Below, piece by piece: positions 9,201 through 10,712 of a stretch of 10,712 nucleotides of DNA. Where the stretch lies: positions 1 to 10,712 of the forward strand of contig JAOXYC010228793.1 in assembly GCA_028565715.1 (NCBI GenBank). Direction: 5' to 3'. The notes beneath the pieces are model-generated. The model had not been told where the DNA came from, did no database searches, and worked only from the letters and a program-made list of their open reading frames with translations. Position 1 is the first letter of the stretch. Every line of letters begins with the position of its first letter. The position numbers and the translations under genes were made by a program. This stretch comes from Phoronis pallida. Lineage: Eukaryota; Phoronida; Phoronidae.

Positions 9201-10712
9201 AAAAAAAGTAAAATCTTTTTGTACCTAATGACGCATAGGACCAAAAGCTATCTCGGTTTCTTTAGCGTGAGCGGATAAGAGTTGAGCAACTCTCCCTGGA
9301 CATGAAGCTAGTCTATCGCAGGTTACCTCCAGACCGTAGTCGTTACGTAGCTGAGTCGACTGGAGCAACGCTAGTAAAGTGTTTCGCTCAAAGACACAAT
9401 GGACTGCTCGGGGCAGGACCCGTACCCACAACCTTTCGAAAATCAACATTCAGTGTTTAACAGAAATTATTGTGATATAAAACACACACATATTTCAAAA
9501 TGTGTTTCAGGAACAACAAGAGCGGGAGATAGCTAATCAGTTCCTTAAGATGTTGAAAGAAACCCTTAGTCCCATGGAAGAACTCATCGAAATCGGGAAA
9601 CCGTTCATCGATGCATACAACTCCGTGTTTGACGTCATACGAGGGGTGAAGAAGTCATATAACGAAGTTAAATCCGTGTAAGTTGACTCTGCTGTTTTCT
9701 CAGTATGATTAAATTGATTACAGCAATTCAGTATCAATCCATTTTTTTAGAGATGAGATACCTACGTGATAAGATTTACACAGAGGTTATACAGTGTAGT
9801 TCTATGTAAATCCGCCATTTTGGCTTTTGCAACACTTCACAGTCGACGTCAGCCCCATGTCTTGATTGATTATACTTGCTCTGTTTTGCGCAAGCGATAT
9901 GCTCCTTTTAGTATCACATTACATTTATGTATAGAGCACTTCGGTGTATTCTATATTTTATGTATAGAGATTGGCTTGTGACTTTGACGAAAAACTCGCC
10001 ACACTCAAACGTATCTGCATTTTTGATGATATAACTGAACTGACTTCCTCCATACAAATATAGGTAAATTGATGGTGTGAAAACAGGGACCTTTCTAAAC
10101 ACATTTTAGGAAGCTGTTTGTTATTTATTTTTCATATATCAGCATTGACAAAGGCAGAGCTATCGTGCGCAAGATATTCGGTCCCAAGTTTCATGTACGT
10201 TTCCCGACAATCCGTGTGGATTGTGACGAGAGTAAATGTGCGTGCGGCAACTTCCCGTCAGATGGCAATGGAAAACTCAATCAGGGCGTGGATATACGAC
10301 TCGGCTCAGGTCGCACGGTAATATATTATGGATGTTTTGGAATATAGCTTTTCATTTAATTCGTAGCATAATGGGGTATATGAGCTTACTTATGTTGTCA
10401 TTATGGACCAATAGTTTCTATAATCGTATGATCAGCAAATATAAGTTATTGTAGCAAATCGAATCTATTGAAGTAAGTTTTGATGTTATCTGATATTGCT
10501 CGAAGATATACAGAGTAGGACCTTATCATCCGTTTATAAGGTCATATCGTACCCTTTTTAAAAAGTCGCTTTAAAGATATTTTAGAATTTTATTTCGTCA
10601 GTTAATTTTCTTTGACGTGTTATGTATGGTTTATTCACAGGTTGTAAACCCCGTTGTTGGTCTAGTGAAGAAACGAAATGAAAACGAAGTAATCATTTAC
10701 CCCTCTGATGGT
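174..10712 (+). CDS. Large lipid transfer protein (vitellogenin-N type) with C-terminal LECT2/M23-like domain; 23 exons, partial at both ends
   Basis: I rebuilt this spliced gene by hand from GT..AG boundaries whose phases join into one open frame of about 983 codons. Visible layout: vitellogenin-N beta-barrel (residues 1 to about 250), its helical part (to about 498), a beta-rich segment (498-607), amphipathic helices (608-900), then a LECT2/M23-like domain (from about 920). Family-type signatures are NLKK (38-41), ETDHSG (65-70) and the Cys-rich start of the helical part in exon 9. Proteins of this family are secreted and carry or transfer lipid. Several N-glycosylation sequons (NET, NRT, NQT, NNT, NDT, NMT) fit passage through the secretory pathway. 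No von Willebrand D domain or polyserine tract is seen before the M23-like part. The start codon, signal peptide and stop codon lie outside the window. The family call is firm; the physiological role is not known. Exact ends of exons 5, 9, 12 and 19 are the least certain. Confidence 0.88.
211..647 (+). other. Intron 1, nothing further seen
   Basis: The intron is AT-rich, begins GTAAGT and ends CTTTAAG. I see no coding frame, inverted repeat or recognisable element in it. Confidence 0.7.
648..768 (+). CDS. Exon 2: vitellogenin-N beta-barrel with NLKK motif
   Basis: The exon runs from a TTTAAG acceptor to GTAAAG. Residues 13-52 contain GEIAFVHY, then INLKKALSAVF. The pattern GEI...(I/L)N(L/I)K(K/R)....S.F is the hallmark start of vitellogenin, apoB and MTP N-terminal domains. 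This exon is the strongest single piece of evidence for the gene family. The 3' boundary is directly followed, within about 11 bp, by a large inverted repeat. Confidence 0.9.
780..869. repeat. Near-perfect 29-bp inverted repeat (hairpin or MITE-like) in intron 2
   Basis: The left arm at 780-808 and right arm at 841-869 pair over 29 bp with one mismatch, around a 32-bp spacer. Inside the spacer, ATTGAC (811-816) and GTCAAT (825-830) form a second, nested stem. AAGTTA lies just outside both sides (772-777 and 870-875), a possible 6-bp target-site duplication offset by two bases on the left. It is likely a small palindromic non-autonomous transposon. The transcript would fold here, beside the exon 2 donor. 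Confidence 0.85.
870..1228 (+). other. Rest of intron 2, nothing further seen
   Basis: Open frames on both strands around 831-1105 do not resemble a protein I know and have no splice support. The intron ends CCTTTCAG. Confidence 0.6.
1229..1384 (+). CDS. Exon 3: vitellogenin-N beta-barrel, ETDHSG motif
   Basis: The exon is bounded by CCTTTCAG and GTATGC and holds exactly 52 codons in phase 0. It reads SDPGRVWSYTANETDHSG near the start. In the family this region reads roughly E.D.sG.....Y, where the protein begins to wrap the barrel. NET is a possible N-glycosylation site. Histidine is frequent (7 of 52 residues), mostly in the second half. Confidence 0.85.
1385..1779 (+). other. Intron 3, nothing further seen
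   Basis: Begins GTATGC and ends TTTCAAG. It is AT-rich with no repeat or element that I can recognise. Confidence 0.65.
1780..1871 (+). CDS. Exon 4: vitellogenin-N beta-barrel
   Basis: The acceptor is TTTCAAG and the donor is CG|GTAGTT. It reads VFTISPTNEIHNVEATDHV and then IRNKFHSLPK; the last Arg codon is split with exon 5. The alternating hydrophobic residues fit beta strands of the N-sheet. Confidence 0.8.
2118..2164 (+). CDS. Exon 5: vitellogenin-N beta-barrel, unusual donor
   Basis: The acceptor is TTCTTTCAG. It reads KPLPGEYVINDKSYG. Phase forces the end at G|GTCGGT, a weak donor with C at +3. The nearby GTACAC donor would break the frame into exon 6. Confidence 0.72.
2165..2616 (+). 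other. Intron 5, no recognised element
   Basis: The part from about 2380 to 2550 is richer in G and C than the rest of the intron and could be an old insert, but I found no terminal repeats or frame. It ends TTTTACAG. Confidence 0.55.
2617..2671 (+). CDS. Exon 6: vitellogenin-N beta-barrel
   Basis: The acceptor is TTTTACAG and the donor GC|GTAAGT. With the split codons it reads DAPEFHASSNVIVSLKSKA, alternating strands typical of the barrel. Confidence 0.78.
2782..2790 (+). repeat. Target-site duplication, left copy
   Basis: TAACTTTAC directly precedes the foldback element and is repeated exactly at 3042-3050, directly after it. Confidence 0.75.
2791..3041. mobile_element. Foldback-type element with tandem-repeat arms and 9-bp target-site duplication
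   Basis: The 251-bp element lies in intron 6. The left arm has four 16-bp copies of gctctatgttccgaca (2798-2861). The right arm has the reverse complement, tgtcggaacatagagc: one copy at 2903-2918 and six in a row at 2937-3034, the last with two extra bases. The ends agree when one is reversed (GG..AC.GCTCTAT). Direct repeats TAACTTTAC flank it exactly (2782-2790 and 3042-3050), as expected of a target-site duplication. Foldback elements of flies and sea urchins show this design of inverted arms made of short tandem repeats. There is no transposase, so it is non-autonomous. Family is not known. Confidence 0.85.
3042..3050 (+). repeat. Target-site duplication, right copy
   Basis: TAACTTTAC matches the copy at 2782-2790 and abuts the right end of the foldback element. 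Confidence 0.75.
3137..3200 (+). CDS. Exon 7: vitellogenin-N beta-barrel, last strand
   Basis: The acceptor is CTGTTTCAG and the donor GTAAAG. It reads LHGEYTPVHVDLKMDSIMAAP and ends in phase 0. Confidence 0.78.
3201..3613 (+). other. Intron 7, nothing notable
   Basis: Contains a small TGTACATGTACA palindromic run near 3404-3418, common by chance in such sequence. No element is recognised. Confidence 0.6.
3614..3698 (+). CDS. Exon 8: linker from barrel to helical part
   Basis: The acceptor is CTATAATAG and the donor GTAAGT. It reads EPVKRVPLGTISSEIEEAIR and then CIRSHSNK. A proline-rich link followed by an amphipathic helix fits the barrel-to-helix junction of the family. Confidence 0.78.
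3961..4247 (+). CDS. Exon 9: first helices of the vitellogenin-N helical part
   Basis: This is the longest exon, with a TGCTTTTCAG acceptor. It encodes about 96 residues with paired helices: FKTLSSQDVLKVTEGML, then AIDMLCQIGTPDIQSVLVKD, then RRVLFQFIGLKEISK. The D..LCQIGT turn resembles the repeated two-helix units of this family. Cys residues (TEC, QTC, ERC, MLC) may pair. NRT and NQT are glycosylation sequons. The end is set at 4247 (GTAAAG), which keeps phase 0 into exon 10; a stronger-looking GTAAGG at 4243 would shift the frame. Confidence 0.87.
4423..4477 (+). CDS. Exon 10: helical part
   Basis: The acceptor is TTTTACAG and the donor G|GTAAGT. It reads ETVAAVREICVGKERELH, a short helix between exons 9 and 11. 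Confidence 0.75.
4674..4814 (+). CDS. Exon 11: helical part
   Basis: The acceptor is TATAATCAG and the donor GGAA|GTAAGA. It contains RACLTLGALAKTLTS and then DLAAEIVHDLASWIG, matching the conserved 'a.L.lGaLa' helix of vitellogenin-N domains. NNT is a glycosylation sequon. Confidence 0.83.
4815..5516 (+). other. Intron 11, longest intron
   Basis: It is 702 bp and very AT-rich, with a 24-bp palindrome at 4989-5012 and a T run near 5189-5198. No skipped exon is needed, since exons 11 and 12 join in frame. Confidence 0.65.
4989..5012. repeat. Perfect 24-bp AT-rich palindrome
   Basis: The half-site atactatactat is followed directly by its exact reverse complement with no spacer. It could extrude as a cruciform. 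It is most simply a (TA)-rich sequence. Confidence 0.8.
5517..5740 (+). CDS. Exon 12: helical part with LGNTGHP motif and RIRR site
   Basis: The acceptor is TCGACCAG. It contains KMVLIEALGNTGHPHALHHI, the 'aLgN.G.p' turn that marks the superhelix of vitellogenin, apoB and MTP, followed by another helix ending ALRWYTCEQ. The basic stretch RIRR|S (5540-5551) is a possible furin site or an exposed loop. Phase requires the donor GTCCGT at 5741, a weak site; the better-looking GTATGC at 5745 would not keep the frame of exon 13 at its first acceptor. Confidence 0.87.
5967..6097 (+). CDS. Exon 13: last helices of the vitellogenin-N module
   Basis: The acceptor is TTTACTCAACAG and the donor TC|GTAAGT. 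It reads SAAVLMDTALNDDYETVREQ, then a basic helix and MTKEEVNIIF. NMT is a glycosylation sequon. Confidence 0.82.
6131..6192. repeat. Degenerate CATCAC/CATCGT low-complexity tract in intron 13
   Basis: A run of CATCATCACCATCGACATCG type triplets, interrupted, then CCATCATCACCGCC. It looks like a decayed trinucleotide microsatellite. It makes spurious open frames on the minus strand rich in Met, Val and Thr. Confidence 0.6.
6376..6557 (+). CDS. Exon 14: RSKR cleavage motif and start of beta-rich segment
   Basis: The acceptor is GATTTACAG and the donor CTGA|GTAAGT. RSKR|S (6410-6421, residues 510-513) fits the furin pattern R-X-K/R-R and sits between the helical module and the next region. Afterwards come LPGIDWQKLIGSSSIGG and AFGVVIRNKMELEL, a pattern of beta strands probably equal to the lipid-facing sheets after the N-terminal module. 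I do not recognise a named domain here. Confidence 0.82.
6558..6877 (+). other. Intron 14, nothing firm
   Basis: ATGTAGAGGCACACCAT (from about 6637) and CTCTCTACATGGTGTCACC (from about 6710) share rearranged pieces on opposite strands, but not as a clean inverted repeat. No element is called. Confidence 0.5.
6878..7023 (+). CDS. Exon 15: beta-rich segment
   Basis: The acceptor is TCATTTTAG and the donor GTATGT. It reads KPLKGFFEIDIYNHAYVKIL, then FIGVDIDIFKALACYQGYIR. The alternating pattern suggests four or so antiparallel strands continuous with exon 14. It ends in phase 0. Confidence 0.82.
7290..7410 (+). CDS. Exon 16: amphipathic helices
   Basis: The acceptor is TTTTGAAG and the donor G|GTAAAC. 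It reads DFGINDVSDLAKIFDKVVGS and then VRDPVVNAIAKFKGLINMFK: two helices with hydrophobic residues every 3-4 positions. This begins a helical region that runs through exon 21. Confidence 0.8.
7411..7769 (+). other. Intron 16, nothing further seen
   Basis: AT-rich; ends CATTTTCAG. An open frame runs about 100 bp past the exon 16 donor, without family similarity. Confidence 0.6.
7770..7981 (+). CDS. Exon 17: amphipathic helices
   Basis: The acceptor is CATTTTCAG and the donor AAT|GTAAGT. Helices such as GIKGIINDFVSIVRNFPNKM, then LVDNTLEFVKTVSDYGG and AIKKVIFRVKYFIEDVQ, have one lipophilic and one charged face, like lipid-surface helices of apolipoproteins. Confidence 0.83.
7982..8298 (+). other. 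Intron 17, nothing further seen
   Basis: Begins GTAAGT and ends CCATTTCAG. No repeats or coding signals are found. Confidence 0.6.
8299..8441 (+). CDS. Exon 18: amphipathic helices
   Basis: The acceptor is CCATTTCAG and the donor GTAAGG. It reads VTLPFIVRRVIDAIKSIVDA, then VKQLFKNPMESLTSALRAIM. The last codon is split with exon 19. Confidence 0.82.
8653..8723 (+). CDS. Exon 19: short helix with hydrophobic end
   Basis: The acceptor is TGATTTTCCAG. It reads IKMSVSMLIGAKQKLEQSCF and continues FLWG. The end at G|GTAGGT joins exon 20 in frame. The last codons lie on a run of seven T (8710-8716), which makes this boundary sensitive to a base-count error. Confidence 0.65.
9005..9171 (+). CDS. Exon 20: helical region
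   Basis: The acceptor is CAATTTTAG and the donor CAG|GTAAAA. It reads ELPYWMNPGAELKFLIEDIK and then VAKDEVFAFIGRLKTYAN, followed by a polar stretch DRRIGPGDGILSQ. The reading frame also runs open for a further 70 bp upstream, but the acceptor at 9003-9004 and phase with exon 19 support this start. Confidence 0.8.
9229..9440 (+). repeat. SINE-like dispersed repeat in intron 20
   Basis: This block is GC-richer than the intron around it. It contains TCGCAGGTTACCTCCAG (from about 9315), GTCGACTGGAGCAACG (about 9355), GTTTCGCTCAAAGACACAA (about 9382) and ends GGACCCGTACCCACAACC. From memory, this order (CAGGTTACCCCCAG, ACTGGAGCAA, TTGCTCAAGGACACAA, GAACCCACAACC) is common to an old repeat seen in many marine animal genomes. 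It also has a 7-bp stem AGAGTTG/CAACTCT at 9278-9293. The ends are not sharp, and I cannot name the family. Confidence 0.55.
9511..9677 (+). CDS. Exon 21: last helices before the LECT2-like domain
   Basis: The acceptor is GTGTTTCAG and the donor GT|GTAAGT. It reads EQQEREIANQFLKMLKETL, then PMEELIEIGKPFIDAYNSVF and DVIRGVKKSYNEVKSV. The early part may form a short coiled coil. Confidence 0.82.
9678..10142 (+). other. Intron 21, short direct repeat only
   Basis: A 13-bp direct repeat TTTATGTATAGAG occurs at 9924-9936 and 9957-9969. Nothing else is recognised. It ends TTTTTCATATATCAG. Confidence 0.6.
10143..10317 (+). CDS. Exon 22: start of LECT2/M23-like domain
   Basis: The acceptor is ATATATCAG and the donor ACG|GTAATA. 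After a basic lead-in it reads RVDCDESKCACGNFPS (925-940) and KLNQGVDIRLGSGRT (945-959). The pattern C...CG.F/Y, eight residues, H/N-Q-G-V-D matches the N-terminal part of LECT2 as I recall it, with the same spacing, and GVDI..GSG.TV matches the M23 peptidase 'H.G.D....G..V' signature. The zinc-binding Asp is present (codon 10291-10293); the His is Asn (AAT, 10279-10281). The M23/LECT2 call is strong by motif but the domain is cut by the window end. Confidence 0.78.
10318..10640 (+). other. Intron 22 with a small hairpin
   Basis: GACCTTAT (10519-10526) and ATAAGGTC (10536-10543) form an 8-bp stem with a 9-base loop. No protein or element is recognised in the rest. Confidence 0.6.
10641..10712 (+). 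CDS. Exon 23 (partial): continuation of LECT2/M23-like domain
   Basis: The acceptor is TTTATTCACAG. It reads VVNPVVGLVKKRNENEVIIY and then PSDG up to the window edge, giving 'TVVNPVVGLV', the beta-strand pair of M23 domains ('tpV.Ap..G.V'). The second metal site (the H-x-H pair) would lie beyond the window, so activity cannot be judged fully. Confidence 0.75.

Noticed and set aside
9924-9969. 13-bp direct repeat as a target-site duplication
   Set aside because: Only 20 bp lie between the copies and that spacer has no terminal repeats, so a local duplication or chance is simpler.
9766-9981. 71-codon plus frame in intron 21
   Set aside because: No recognisable motif, base composition is like the introns, and splice sites around it do not fit the phase of exons 21 and 22.
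10519-10543. 8-bp stem with 9-base loop as a terminator or RNA gene
   Set aside because: No T tract follows as in a bacterial terminator, it lies in a eukaryotic intron, and a stem this short occurs by chance in AT-rich DNA.
174-10712. Bacterial operon or true secreted M23 peptidase gene
   Set aside because: The coding sequence is broken by introns at GT..AG boundaries, with no ribosome binding sites; the M23-like part is only the C-terminal portion and lacks a zinc-binding His.

Overview
This window comes from an animal nuclear genome. The coding sequence is split into at least 23 short exons (37-287 bp) with GT..AG boundaries, and the introns are AT-rich with T-rich tracts before the acceptors. 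No bacterial-style gene holds up. The repeats (a tRNA-derived remnant, a foldback element, a SINE-like block) and the protein family suggest a marine invertebrate, perhaps a mollusc or another lophotrochozoan. That placement is inference.

One plus-strand gene fills the window and is open at both ends. Its exons lie at 174-210, 648-768, 1229-1384, 1780-1871, 2118-2164, 2617-2671, 3137-3200, 3614-3698, 3961-4247, 4423-4477, 4674-4814, 5517-5740, 5967-6097, 6376-6557, 6878-7023, 7290-7410, 7770-7981, 8299-8441, 8653-8723, 9005-9171, 9511-9677, 10143-10317 and 10641 to the window end. Joined, they keep one open frame of about 983 codons. Residue numbers below count from the first complete codon, at 176. 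The start codon, signal peptide, C-terminus and stop codon are all outside the window.

Exons 1-13 (residues 1 to about 498) encode the lipid-binding N-terminal module of large lipid transfer proteins (vitellogenin / apolipoprotein B / MTP family): first the beta-barrel part, then the helical repeat part. Exons 14-15 (about 498-607) encode a beta-rich segment behind a furin-type RSKR motif. Exons 16-21 (608 to about 900) encode a chain of amphipathic helices. Exons 22-23 start a domain that resembles the LECT2 branch of the M23 (LAS-type) metallopeptidase fold, with an Asn where the first zinc-binding His is expected. The predicted product is therefore a secreted lipid-binding protein that ends in a probably catalytically inactive M23/LECT2-like domain, which is not the classical vitellogenin layout.

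The introns hold the mobile DNA. A tRNA-like remnant lies at the left edge. A near-perfect 29-bp inverted repeat sits just after the exon 2 donor. A 251-bp foldback element with 9-bp target-site duplications lies in intron 6. A 24-bp AT palindrome lies in intron 11, and a SINE-like dispersed repeat in intron 20.
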